From: Tistlia sp040905785
GTDB taxonomy: Bacteria > Pseudomonadota > Alphaproteobacteria > Kiloniellales > DSM-21159
Reading direction: 5' to 3'
DNA length: 64,000 bases
Assembly (NCBI RefSeq): GCF_040905785.1
Contig: NZ_JBBDQW010000025.1
Location: 92,341 to 156,340 of the forward strand
Both the position numbers and the translations under genes were made by a program. Shown in pieces: positions 1-7,381 of the stretch (its first letter is position 1; the number at the start of each line of letters is the position of its first letter). The notes below the pieces were generated by a model that did not search any database, was not told the origin of the DNA, and saw nothing but the letters and a program-made list of their open reading frames with translations.

Positions 1-2
1 GC

Positions 3-284
3 CTGACCTTCTTCTTCTCGCTGGGTGCGACCGTGGGTCCCTTCGCGGCCTCCCTCGTGATCGACCATTTCGGGCCGCCGGCCTTCTTCCTCTACACCTC
101 GGCGATGCATGGCGGCTTCGTCGCCTTCGTGCTCTATCGCATGACGCGCCGGCCGGCGGTGCCGCGCGCGGCACGGGCGCGCTTCGTCGCGCTGATCCGC
201 AGCTCGCCGCTGCTGCTTCGCCTGAGCCGCGGCCGCGCGGAGGATGCCGGGGCGGAGCCGCCGGTCGGGAAGGCCCCGGAATGA
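3..284 (+). CDS. MFS transporter, C-terminal fragment (partial gene)
   Basis: The reading frame is already open at the window's left edge, so the true start lies upstream. The 93 visible residues hold two hydrophobic segments (around residues 1-20 and 24-42, with the motif FFLYTSAMHGGFVAFVLY) followed by a basic, Arg-rich cytoplasmic tail of about 45 residues. This is the usual ending of a 12-TM major facilitator protein, with the last two helices and the cytosolic tail. Substrate cannot be judged. Its TGA overlaps the ATG of the next gene (ATGA), so the two are probably co-transcribed and translationally coupled. The family call rests only on the topology and composition of the end piece. 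Confidence 0.6.
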   Translation: MTFFFSLGATVGPFAASLVIDHFGPPAFFLYTSAMHGGFVAFVLYRMTRRPAVPRAARARFVALIRSSPLLLRLSRGRAEDAGAEPPVGKAPE

Positions 285-847
285 GCAGGGCCCGCGCGGC
301 GCCCGACAGACGGCCGGAGCTCCTCCGCCTTCTGCTCCGCACGCAAAAGCTCTCGCTGGCACTCGTCCTCTGGGCGATAGTGGCGACGCCCAGCCTCGCC
401 GACAACCTGGTCGGCGGCGGAAGTCAGGCGCCGGGCGCCGAGGCGCGCCTGGCCCGGGAGGAACGCACCCTGCTCGACCTGATCAACGGCTATCGCCAGA
501 GCCACGGCCTGGCCGCCCTGGCCTGGAACGATCGCCTGGCCGAAGCCGCGGCCGCGCACAACGACGCCATGGCGCGCGGGGGCTACTTCGCCCACTGCAG
601 CCCCGGCGGCGCCTGCCTGCCGGCGCGGCTGGGGGCCGCCGGCTACCGCTTCCGTTCGGCCGCGGAGAACCTGGCCGCCGGCCAGCGCTCGCCGCGCACG
701 GTCCTGCGCGCCTGGCAGGGCAGCCCGGGCCACGACGAGAACCTGCTGGCGCCGGCGATGACCGAGGCCGGCATCGACGCCGACCCACGCGAGATCCGGG
801 GCGCCCGGCGCCTCTGGACGCTGGTGCTGGCACGCCCGGCCGACTAG
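281..847 (+). CDS. CAP-domain (SCP/PR1, YkwD-like) exported protein
   Basis: 188 aa. A hydrophobic stretch at residues about 22-40 ending in PSLA is a probable signal peptide, which puts the protein in the periplasm or outside. Residues about 58-185 form a CAP (cysteine-rich secretory/antigen 5/PR-1) domain. Typical signatures are LLDLINGYRQSHGL, the His of AAAHND (93), FAH (His105), AENLAAG (Glu129) and VLRAWQGSPGHDENLL (His151). The His/Glu set is the conserved CAP cavity that can hold a metal. Bacterial members have no single agreed function. The gene starts inside the stop of the preceding transporter (ATGA) and is followed 2 bp later by the PAS protein, so it looks like the middle of a three-gene operon. 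Confidence 0.85.
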   Translation: MSRARAAPDRRPELLRLLLRTQKLSLALVLWAIVATPSLADNLVGGGSQAPGAEARLAREERTLLDLINGYRQSHGLAALAWNDRLAEAAAAHNDAMARGGYFAHCSPGGACLPARLGAAGYRFRSAAENLAAGQRSPRTVLRAWQGSPGHDENLLAPAMTEAGIDADPREIRGARRLWTLVLARPAD

Positions 848-849
848 CG

Positions 850-1353
850 ATGCCCTTCCTGCCCGACCCCGGCCTTGTCGAATCGCCGCGCATCGCCGCC
901 CTGACCGAGCATTGGCAGCGGCTTAAGGGCAGCCGCCCGGTGCCGCTGCGCGTGGACCTCGATCCGGCCGACATCAAGGCGCTGCTGCCCTCGATCATGC
1001 TGGTCGACCTGGAGCCGGCGCCGCTGCGCGTGCGCTACCGGCTGGTCGGCACCGAGGTCGTGACCTGGTCGAAGTTCGACTTCACCGGCCTCTATCTCGA
1101 CGAGCTGACCTTCGCCGACCTCGAGGAGAGCGGCGTCTTCCTCGACGGATACCGCTCGATGCTCGCCACCGGACTGCCCCACTACGCGCGTATCCGCACC
1201 TTCGCCTTCGGCGACCGCCACCTCTACTACGAGTGCGGCCTGTTGCCGCTGTCGAGCGACGGCACGGCCATCGACAAGGCCGTCGCCATCGAGGACTACG
1301 CGAATCTCTCGCCCGAGCACCTGCGGAAGATGCCGCCGAGCGGCCGGCGCTGA
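850..1353 (+). CDS. PAS domain-containing protein (PAS_5 type)
   Basis: 167 aa. The open frame extends far upstream, but that part overlaps the CAP gene in another frame; ATG 850, two bases after the CAP stop, is the sensible start. Almost the whole protein resembles the short stand-alone PAS_5 family common in alphaproteobacteria. It has a helical lead-in (LTEHWQRLKGSRPVPLR), the beta strands of VRYRLVGTEV, a helix with VFLDGYRSMLATGLP, and final strands with the motif HLYYECGLLPLSSDG. No output domain is attached, so it may act as a ligand-binding or protein-interaction module. Some relatives carry annotations related to polar localisation, which nothing here tests. Confidence 0.8.
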   Translation: MPFLPDPGLVESPRIAALTEHWQRLKGSRPVPLRVDLDPADIKALLPSIMLVDLEPAPLRVRYRLVGTEVVTWSKFDFTGLYLDELTFADLEESGVFLDGYRSMLATGLPHYARIRTFAFGDRHLYYECGLLPLSSDGTAIDKAVAIEDYANLSPEHLRKMPPSGRR

Positions 1354-1368
1354 GCGGGGCCGGCTAGT

Positions 1369-1446
1369 CTAGCCTGGATTTCTCGTACCGGAAGGGGTCG
1401 GCATCGCTCCACGAGCGACCCGAAGGGCGTGGGATATCCAGGCTAG
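1369..1446. repeat. Dispersed palindromic repeat, copy 1 (about 78 bp)
   Basis: An 11-bp terminal inverted repeat bounds this element: CTAGCCTGGAT at 1369-1379 and ATCCAGGCTAG at 1436-1446. The left part (1367-1410) matches the reverse complement of 57962-58005 at 40 of 44 positions by eye, including a 15-bp and a 21-bp perfect block. The right end supplies the stop codon of the small membrane protein gene on the minus strand (TAG complement at 1443-1445). It resembles a small non-autonomous palindromic element. No transposase gene is in the window. Confidence 0.7.
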
Positions 1447-1769
1447 TTGCTCGGCAGGGGCGGCGGACCGCCGGAGCCGCTCCCGCCGGCCGTCGCGCGG
1501 CACATCGCCTCGGCGCGCTCCAGGAACAGCGCCTTCTGTCCGGCCATCCCGGGGTTGTCCGCGATCATCGCCTCGATCTGCGCCGAGCGCTCGGCGATGC
1601 AGGCGACGGCCGGGTCGTCCGGATCGGCGGCCTCGACCGGCCGTTCCTCCGGGAACAGGTCCTGCCAGTGGATCGCCAGCAGCCCCCCGACCGCGGCGAG
1701 CAGCACGAGGCCGGCGACGAGGCGCGCGAGGATGCCGTCGAGGCGACCGGTGGAGCGGGCGCGTGTCAT
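1443..1769 (-). CDS. Small single-pass membrane protein of unknown function
   Basis: 108 aa. A basic N-terminus (MTRARSTGR) is followed by one hydrophobic segment at about residues 14-33 (ILARLVAGLVLLAAVGGLLA). A periplasm-side domain of about 70 residues follows, with two cysteines (in VACIAER and AMCRAT) that could form a disulfide, and a low-complexity Gly/Pro tail. I do not recognise the family. The last codon and stop fall inside the terminal inverted repeat of the palindromic element at 1369-1446, so the C-terminus may have been rewritten when that element landed. It is divergent from moaA, with a gap of about 240 bp. Confidence 0.55.
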   Translation of the reverse strand: MTRARSTGRLDGILARLVAGLVLLAAVGGLLAIHWQDLFPEERPVEAADPDDPAVACIAERSAQIEAMIADNPGMAGQKALFLERAEAMCRATAGGSGSGGPPPLPSN

Positions 1770-2008
1770 GCCCCATTGCTAGCCGCAGCGGCGGCTTCCG
1801 CCAAGGGCCGGAATTCCCGCCGGCAGACCGCAAGGCCCGGCGGGACGGGATTCGGGGGACTGGACTCCGGCATGGCCCCAAAGAATTTCGGGGCGAAAAG
1901 GCCGCCCGCTTGCGTTATGTTCGAGCGGATAGAACGCTCCGCATCCGGCAAGGAGCGGCCCGCCACAGCGGGACCGACGCGGAGCCGCCCGGGAAGGAGG
2001 ACCACCGT

Positions 2009-3082
2009 ATGACGGCACCGACGGCCGATCTCGCGACCGCCGAGGGCCGCGCGCCCACAGGAATCGCGCCCAAAGGCGCCGCGCCGCTGATCGACCCGTT
2101 CCAGCGCGCGATCACCTACCTTCGGGTCTCGGTCACCGACCGCTGCGACTTCCGCTGCGTCTACTGCATGTCCGAGGACATGAGCTTCCTGCCCAAGGCG
2201 GAGGTCCTTTCGCTCGAGGAGCTCGACCGGCTGTGCAGCGCCTTCGTCGACCTCGGCGTGCGCAAGCTGCGCCTGACCGGCGGCGAGCCGCTGGTGCGGC
2301 GCAACATCCTGTGGCTGATCGAGCGCCTGGGCCGGCACCTGGACAGCGGCGCCCTCGACGAGCTGACCCTGACGACCAACGGCAGCCAGCTCGGCCGCTA
2401 TGCCGACCAGCTGTTCGCCGCCGGCGTGCGGCGGATCAACGTCTCGCTCGACACGCTGGATCCCGACAAGTTCGCCGCCATCACCCGCTGGGGCAAGCTC
2501 GACAAGGTCCTCGACGGACTGGCCGCGGCCAAGGCGGCGGGCCTGGAGGTCAAGATCAACGCGGTGGCGCTGAAGGGCGTCAACGACGACGAGATCCACC
2601 GACTGGTCGAGTGGTGCGGCGCCGAGGGCTTCGACCTCACCTTCATCGAGGTCATGCCGATGGGCGACATCGGCACCGAGCAGCGCCTCGGCCAGTACTG
2701 GCCGCTCTCGATGGTGCGCGGCGAGCTGGCCCGGCGCTGGACCCTGGAGGAGAGCGACCACAGGACCGGCGGGCCGGCGCGCTATGCGCTCTGCCGCGAG
2801 ACCGGCCGGCGCATCGGCTTCATCACGCCCCTGACCCACAACTTCTGCGAATCCTGCAATCGGGTGCGCCTGACCTGCACCGGCACGCTCTACCTGTGCC
2901 TGGGCCAGGAGGACGCCGCCGACCTGCGCGCGCCGCTGCGCGCCAGCGACGACGACGCCGGGCTCGCCGCGGCGATCCGCGAGGCCATCACGCGCAAGCC
3001 CAAGGGCCACGACTTCGTGCTCGACCGCCGCCGCCGCCAGGCGACCTCGGTCTCGCGCCACATGTCGGTCACCGGCGGCTAG
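2009..3082 (+). CDS. moaA: GTP 3',8-cyclase MoaA
   Basis: 357 aa, normal length. A radical-SAM enzyme that turns GTP into 3',8-cyclo-GTP in the first step of molybdenum cofactor synthesis. The N-terminal cluster motif is CDFRCVYC (Cys46, Cys50, Cys53), followed by the SAM-binding LTGGEPL. The C-terminal cluster motif is FCESCNRVRLTC, with a further Cys in LYLCLG. The protein ends in Gly-Gly, as expected for the active MoaA tail. The frame is open upstream to 1763, but ATG 2009 is preceded by GGAAGGAGG at 1992-2000, which fixes the start. No other moa or moe gene is adjacent. A molybdopterin hydroxylase subunit lies 4.3 kb downstream. Confidence 0.96.
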   Translation: MTAPTADLATAEGRAPTGIAPKGAAPLIDPFQRAITYLRVSVTDRCDFRCVYCMSEDMSFLPKAEVLSLEELDRLCSAFVDLGVRKLRLTGGEPLVRRNILWLIERLGRHLDSGALDELTLTTNGSQLGRYADQLFAAGVRRINVSLDTLDPDKFAAITRWGKLDKVLDGLAAAKAAGLEVKINAVALKGVNDDEIHRLVEWCGAEGFDLTFIEVMPMGDIGTEQRLGQYWPLSMVRGELARRWTLEESDHRTGGPARYALCRETGRRIGFITPLTHNFCESCNRVRLTCTGTLYLCLGQEDAADLRAPLRASDDDAGLAAAIREAITRKPKGHDFVLDRRRRQATSVSRHMSVTGG

Positions 3083-3122
3083 CGAGCCGCCGCCACCATC
3101 CGATGCCGGCCCCCGCCGGGCG

Positions 3123-3647
3123 CTACTCGATGTTGACCCGGTGGGCGTAGCCCTTGCCGTCGGAAATGGTGATCTGCTCGAAGCCGAGCATCTTGGCGAG
3201 GTCGAAGAAGGTGAACCAGTCCTGCAGCCCGTGCTCCTGGAACACGGGCAGCTGGCGCGCCATGGCGGTCAACGCGGCGAGCAGGCCGCGGGCGCGGTAG
3301 AGGGTGTCGATCTTGCCCTCCTCGAGCGCCGTGATGATCATCTTCTCCGAGTCCGCGCCCTTGGCGTAAATCACGAACCAGATCGGCGTCGGCGCCTCGA
3401 GCTGGCCCTGGGTGAAGCCGGTGACGAAGCCGAGCCTGAGCGTGCGGTTGGCCTCCTGGAGCGTCCGGGCGCGCGCGACGTAGGTCTCCTCGGTCTGCGG
3501 CGAGGGATAGTAGTAGCCGGCGTGGCGCTCGTCGCCGAGATCGGCCGGCTGGACCTCCTGCGCCGCCGCGGCACCGCCGGCCATCACGCCGCCTGCCATC
3601 GCACCCGCCGCGACGAGCAGCCCCGCCACCAGTCCCTTCGTGCGCAT
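3123..3647 (-). CDS. Exported protein of unknown function
   Basis: 174 aa. Residues 1-29 are a clear signal peptide (basic start, Ala/Gly-rich core, Ala-Gln cleavage zone). The mature part begins QEVQPADLGDERHAGYYYPSP and contains aromatic and charged stretches (ETYVARARTL, TPIWFVIYAKG, GLQDWFTFFDLAKMLGF) but no cysteines and no motif I can assign. It probably lives in the periplasm. It follows the RimK-like ligase gene on the same strand after a 77-bp gap and could be the last gene of that transcript. It is convergent with moaA. Confidence 0.7.
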   Translation of the reverse strand: MRTKGLVAGLLVAAGAMAGGVMAGGAAAAQEVQPADLGDERHAGYYYPSPQTEETYVARARTLQEANRTLRLGFVTGFTQGQLEAPTPIWFVIYAKGADSEKMIITALEEGKIDTLYRARGLLAALTAMARQLPVFQEHGLQDWFTFFDLAKMLGFEQITISDGKGYAHRVNIE

Positions 3648-3724
3648 CGCTTCCGTTCCCTCTCCGTTGCGGCCGCAAGGTTAGGCGAGGCCGGGCGCGG
3701 AGTCGAAGGCGGAAGAAGGGCCTC

Positions 3725-5188
3725 CTAGCGCGCTTCGATGCGGCGCAGGAACTCGCGCAGCACCAGGGCGTAGAGCTCGTCCTTCAGCACGGCGTCCTCG
3801 ACGCCGCGGTCCATGTTCGGGTTGTCGTTGATCTCGATGACGAAGACGCCGCGGTCGTTCTGCTTCAGGTCGACGCCGTAGAGCCCGTCCCCGATCAGGT
3901 TGGCGGCCTTCATCGCGATCTCGACGACCTGCTTGGGCGCCTGGTCGACGGCGAAGGTCTTGAAGCGGCCCTCGTCGTGCTTGCCGTCGGCCTCGTGCTT
4001 GACGATCTGCCAGTGCTTGTCGGCCATCATGTACTGCGAGACGAAGAGCGGCTGGCGGTTGAGCGCCCCGACCCGCCAGTCGAACTCGGTGTACATGAAC
4101 TCCTGGGCCAGGATGACGTCGGAGCGCTTGAACAGGTCGCGCGCGATGCGGACCAGCTCGGCGCGGTCGGTCGCCTTGAAGACGCCGCGCGAGAAGGAGC
4201 CGTCGGGAATCTTCAGCACCAGCGGGAAGCCGAGCAGCTCCTCGGCCTGCAGCACCTGGCTGCGGTCCAGGATCAGGGTCTTGGGCGCCGGCAGCTTGTT
4301 GGCCTGCAGCAGCTCGGCCAGGAACACCTTGTTGGTGCAGCGCAGGATCGACATGGGGTCGTCGAGCACCGGCATGCCCTCGACCTCGGCCTTCTTGGCG
4401 AAGCGATAGGTGTGGTTGTCGATCGCCGTGGTCTCGCGGATGAAGAGCGCGTCGTACTCGGCCAGGCGCAGGAAGTCCTTGCGCTCGATCGGCACGACCT
4501 CCAGGCCGATCGAGGCGCCGACGCTCTGGAACTTCTTGATGGTGCGCGCGCTGGACGGCGGCAGCGCCTCGGCCGGGTTCCACAGCACCGCCAGCGAGTA
4601 GCGCGGCGTGGCGGTCTTGCGCCGGCGCTCGCGCCAGTCGGCGCGGGTGTAGCGGCCCAGCGCCTGCAGGAAGGCCTCGAACTCCTCGGGGCTGAGCGCG
4701 CTCGGCGCCAGCGGCTTCAGGGTCTTGACCTGCCAGCGCTCGTCCTTGACGACCTCGGCGCGCAGCAGCGGGCAGCGGAAGCGGTCGAAGGCGACGCGGG
4801 CGAAGCCGGCGAAGCGCCCGTCGAGGGCCTGGCCGAAGGACAGCGTCAGGGTGAAGGCCGAGCGCGGCGGCGCCGGCAGCTTTTCGATGTCGCGGCGCAG
4901 CGCCGCGTTGATCTCCGGCAGCTCCAGCGCATAGACGGCCTTGCGCGACAGCGTCGCGATGGTCGCCACGTTCGGAATCGGCTTCTGGCGCCGCGCCTCC
5001 GCCAGGAGCGAGCAATAGTAGCCGAAGTCCAGGTAGCTGTAGTCGCCGGACAGGTTGACGACGCGCTGGCCGCGGCCGCCGAAGCGCTCGGGGCTGCGCA
5101 CATATTCCTGGGCGGTGACGGCGGTGCCGGCGGCCTCTGCCCACTGCTTGTCGGCGGCATCCTCGACGACCACGATCGGTCCGGGCAT
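3725..5188 (-). CDS. RimK-like ATP-grasp ligase with N-terminal RLAN-type domain
   Basis: 487 aa. The C-terminal half (about 280-487) is an ATP-grasp amino-acid ligase of the RimK group. It has the nucleotide-binding lysine region FPLVLKIPDGSFSRGVF and the metal-binding strand FVIEINDNPNMDRG (E-x-N-x-N type). The N-terminal part (about 1-170; LSGDYSYLDFGYYCSLLAEA, LPEINAALRR) fits the RimK-like N-terminal domain found in long RimK paralogs, unlike the short classical RimK that modifies ribosomal protein S6. Its ATG overlaps the stop of the upstream GNAT/C39 gene by one base (TGATG), so the two are translationally coupled. The likely role is ATP-dependent addition of amino acids to a peptide or protein; the target is unknown. 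Confidence 0.88.
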   Translation of the reverse strand: MPGPIVVVEDAADKQWAEAAGTAVTAQEYVRSPERFGGRGQRVVNLSGDYSYLDFGYYCSLLAEARRQKPIPNVATIATLSRKAVYALELPEINAALRRDIEKLPAPPRSAFTLTLSFGQALDGRFAGFARVAFDRFRCPLLRAEVVKDERWQVKTLKPLAPSALSPEEFEAFLQALGRYTRADWRERRRKTATPRYSLAVLWNPAEALPPSSARTIKKFQSVGASIGLEVVPIERKDFLRLAEYDALFIRETTAIDNHTYRFAKKAEVEGMPVLDDPMSILRCTNKVFLAELLQANKLPAPKTLILDRSQVLQAEELLGFPLVLKIPDGSFSRGVFKATDRAELVRIARDLFKRSDVILAQEFMYTEFDWRVGALNRQPLFVSQYMMADKHWQIVKHEADGKHDEGRFKTFAVDQAPKQVVEIAMKAANLIGDGLYGVDLKQNDRGVFVIEINDNPNMDRGVEDAVLKDELYALVLREFLRRIEAR

Positions 5189-6375
5189 CAGGCTCTCCCC
5201 GCCTTGCCCGCCGGCCCCCGCCGGCCCGCCAGGATCACGGCGGCGCGCAGGCGGGCGCTGCCGTAGCGTGCCATGCGGTCGAACTCGGCGCGCGCGATCG
5301 GCACGTGGATGCAGTCCGTCGAGCTCCGCCCCTCCTCGATGTCGACGAAGGGGTCGTGGATGTAGAGGAAGCGCTGGTCCGCACCGGTCACGGTGACCCA
5401 GTGCGGGTTCTTCTCGCCGTAGATCCGGTAGGAGCTGATCAGCACGACCGGGATGGCCCCGGCCTCGACGAAGCCCGCCAGCTCGTTCGCGGTCTGGCCG
5501 CGCTGCTCGACCGGAACGCCGGCGAGCAGCGCCTCGGCGACGAAATCCTGATGCACCAGACGCATGACCTCCTTCTTTTCCTCGCTGCGGACCGAATCGA
5601 GGAAGGGCGGACCGGTATCGGTGATGTAAACGCTGAGATCGAAGCCGCGTCGCCAGGCCGCCAGAGAAAGGCCGTAGGCGCCGCAGCCGCCGTGCCCGGA
5701 GGTCATGAAGACCAGGGTCGATTCCCGCCAGATCCTGAGCTCGGTCGAGCGGTCGCGCGGGCTGTCGGGATCGAGGGCCGCCATGGCCATCATCAGGCTG
5801 GCCGGGCCGCAGGTGAAGTCCAGGCTCTGCGGCACGTAGGGCACCTCGCGCACCCGCCCGGCGCCGCGCGTCAGGATCTTCTCCATCCGCTCCGCCGGCT
5901 CGTGGTCCTCGTAGTAGTCGGGCAGCACGGCGAAGCGCCGGTAGCCGGCGTCGCGGTAGAGGGCGATCGCCGGCGGATTGTCGGCGCGCACCTCCAGGCG
6001 CAGCACCGCGCAGCCTTCGGCCAGGGCGTCGGCCTCGGCGACCGTCAGCAGGCGGCGCGCGATGCCCTGACCCCGCGCCTCCTGCGCGACCGCCAGGGAA
6101 TAGAGCCGGGCCAGGGCGGTCTGGCCGTGGAACAGCACCAGCGCGTAGCCGAGCAGGCGTCCCTCGCGCTCGGCGACCGACAGCGCGGCATGGCCCTTGC
6201 TCAGCAGGTGGTGGAAGCTGCGGCGCGACAGGCGGTCGCTCTCGAAGCAGCGGTTCTCCAGGGCGACCAGGGCGTCGAGATCGGACAGCACCGCGGGGCG
6301 CACCACCAGGGGAGCGGCGGCGGGCGGGCTGGGCGGGCTCGGCGACAGGCTGGTCAGGATTGTCTCGACGCTCAT
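5188..6375 (-). CDS. GNAT acetyltransferase fused to C39-like peptidase domain
   Basis: 395 aa, two domains. Residues about 24-165 are a GNAT N-acetyltransferase of the RimI style (acetyl-CoA loop EARGQGIARRLL, ALYRDAGYRRF). Residues about 178-385 are a papain-like C39/DUF3335-type peptidase domain. It has an apparent full catalytic set: Cys189 in FTCGPASLMMAM, His325 in HWVTVTG, and Asp341 in YIHDPF. There is no signal peptide or ABC exporter attached, so it works in the cytoplasm. First gene of a coupled pair with the RimK-like ligase. The combination of acetylase, protease and peptide ligase suggests maturation of a peptide or protein tail. The start at 6375 has no strong competing start. 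Confidence 0.87.
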   Translation of the reverse strand: MSVETILTSLSPSPPSPPAAAPLVVRPAVLSDLDALVALENRCFESDRLSRRSFHHLLSKGHAALSVAEREGRLLGYALVLFHGQTALARLYSLAVAQEARGQGIARRLLTVAEADALAEGCAVLRLEVRADNPPAIALYRDAGYRRFAVLPDYYEDHEPAERMEKILTRGAGRVREVPYVPQSLDFTCGPASLMMAMAALDPDSPRDRSTELRIWRESTLVFMTSGHGGCGAYGLSLAAWRRGFDLSVYITDTGPPFLDSVRSEEKKEVMRLVHQDFVAEALLAGVPVEQRGQTANELAGFVEAGAIPVVLISSYRIYGEKNPHWVTVTGADQRFLYIHDPFVDIEEGRSSTDCIHVPIARAEFDRMARYGSARLRAAVILAGRRGPAGKAGRA

Positions 6376-6453
6376 GGAGCCTCGCTGAAAGGGGCCGGCG
6401 ACCCGGAGCCGTCCTGCCCTTCGGCCAAGGCTATCGCATCGACTGTGCAGCGC

Positions 6454-6459
6454 TATACT
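6454..6459 (+). promoter_or_regulatory. Possible -10 box in the divergent gap upstream of nadK
   Basis: TATACT lies 28 bp before the GTG of the NAD kinase gene, in the only AT-leaning part of the 112-bp gap between the divergent GNAT/C39 and nadK genes. No convincing -35 box is seen at 16-18 bp upstream, so this is a weak suggestion. Confidence 0.3.
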
Positions 6460-6487
6460 CCCGGCGTCGAGAGCAGAGGGACGAAAA

Positions 6488-7339
6488 GTGCAGGACGGTT
6501 CGGCTCCGCAGTCATGCGCAGGACGCGGCGAGGCCCCCGCTGGCGAAGCCGGCGCGGCGGCCGGGCCGAGTCCGGACTACCGGCGCCTCGCCTTCGTCGC
6601 CGGCCCCGGCGCCGAGGCCCAGGAGGCGCTGCATTCGCTGACCGAGCGCTACGGCTCGACCCCGCTCGACGAGGCCGAGGCGGTGGTCGCGCTCGGCGGC
6701 GACGGCTTCATGCTCGAGGTGCTGCACGCCCACCTCGGCCGGGCCCTGCCGATCTACGGCATGAACCGCGGCACCGTCGGCTTCCTGCTCAACGAGTACG
6801 GCGAGGACGACCTGCCCGAGCGCCTGGCCCGCGCCGACAAGGTCGTGCTCAACCCCTTGCGCATGGTCGCAGAGACCGCGGCCGGCGAGGAGGTTGCGGC
6901 GATCGCCGTCAACGAGGTCGCACTGTTCCGCGAGACCCGGCAGGCCGCCAAGATCCGGATCCGCATCGACGGGGTGGCACGCCTCGAGGAGCTCGTCTGC
7001 GACGGCGTCATGGTCGCGACGCCGGCCGGCAGCACCGCCTACAACCTCTCGGCCCACGGGCCGATCATCCCGATCGGCACACCGCTGCTCGCTCTGACGC
7101 CGATCAGCGCCTTCCGGCCGCGGCGCTGGCGTGGCGCCCTGCTGCCGCACGGCGCCACGGTCTCCTTCGAGGTGCTGGAGCGCGACAAGCGCCCGGTCAG
7201 CGCGGTCGCCGACTTCACCGAGGTGCGCAACGTCGCCAGGGTCAGGGTGCAGGAGGACCGCGAGGCGATCTTCACCCTGCTGTTCGACTCCGAGCACAAC
7301 CTCGAGGAACGCATCCTCAAGGAGCAGTTCACGCCCTAG
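6488..7339 (+). CDS. nadK: NAD kinase
   Basis: 283 aa. Makes NADP from NAD with ATP in the cytoplasm. The diagnostic GGDG motif sits in VVALGGDGFMLEV. It is followed by the YGMNRGTVGFLLN loop, the AVNEVAL region and the conserved glycine-rich segment DGVMVATPAGSTAYNLSAHGPI, all in the order seen in alphaproteobacterial NAD kinases (usually about 255 aa). The GTG at 6488 has AGAGGGA nearby. The first 30 or so residues are Gly/Ala/Glu-rich and poorly conserved, so an internal start cannot be excluded. Divergent from the GNAT/C39-RimK pair. Confidence 0.93.
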   Translation: MQDGSAPQSCAGRGEAPAGEAGAAAGPSPDYRRLAFVAGPGAEAQEALHSLTERYGSTPLDEAEAVVALGGDGFMLEVLHAHLGRALPIYGMNRGTVGFLLNEYGEDDLPERLARADKVVLNPLRMVAETAAGEEVAAIAVNEVALFRETRQAAKIRIRIDGVARLEELVCDGVMVATPAGSTAYNLSAHGPIIPIGTPLLALTPISAFRPRRWRGALLPHGATVSFEVLERDKRPVSAVADFTEVRNVARVRVQEDREAIFTLLFDSEHNLEERILKEQFTP

Positions 7340-7381
7340 CGTGCGCTCCCCTTCCCTCCCGCCGAGCCGCAATCCGAGACA

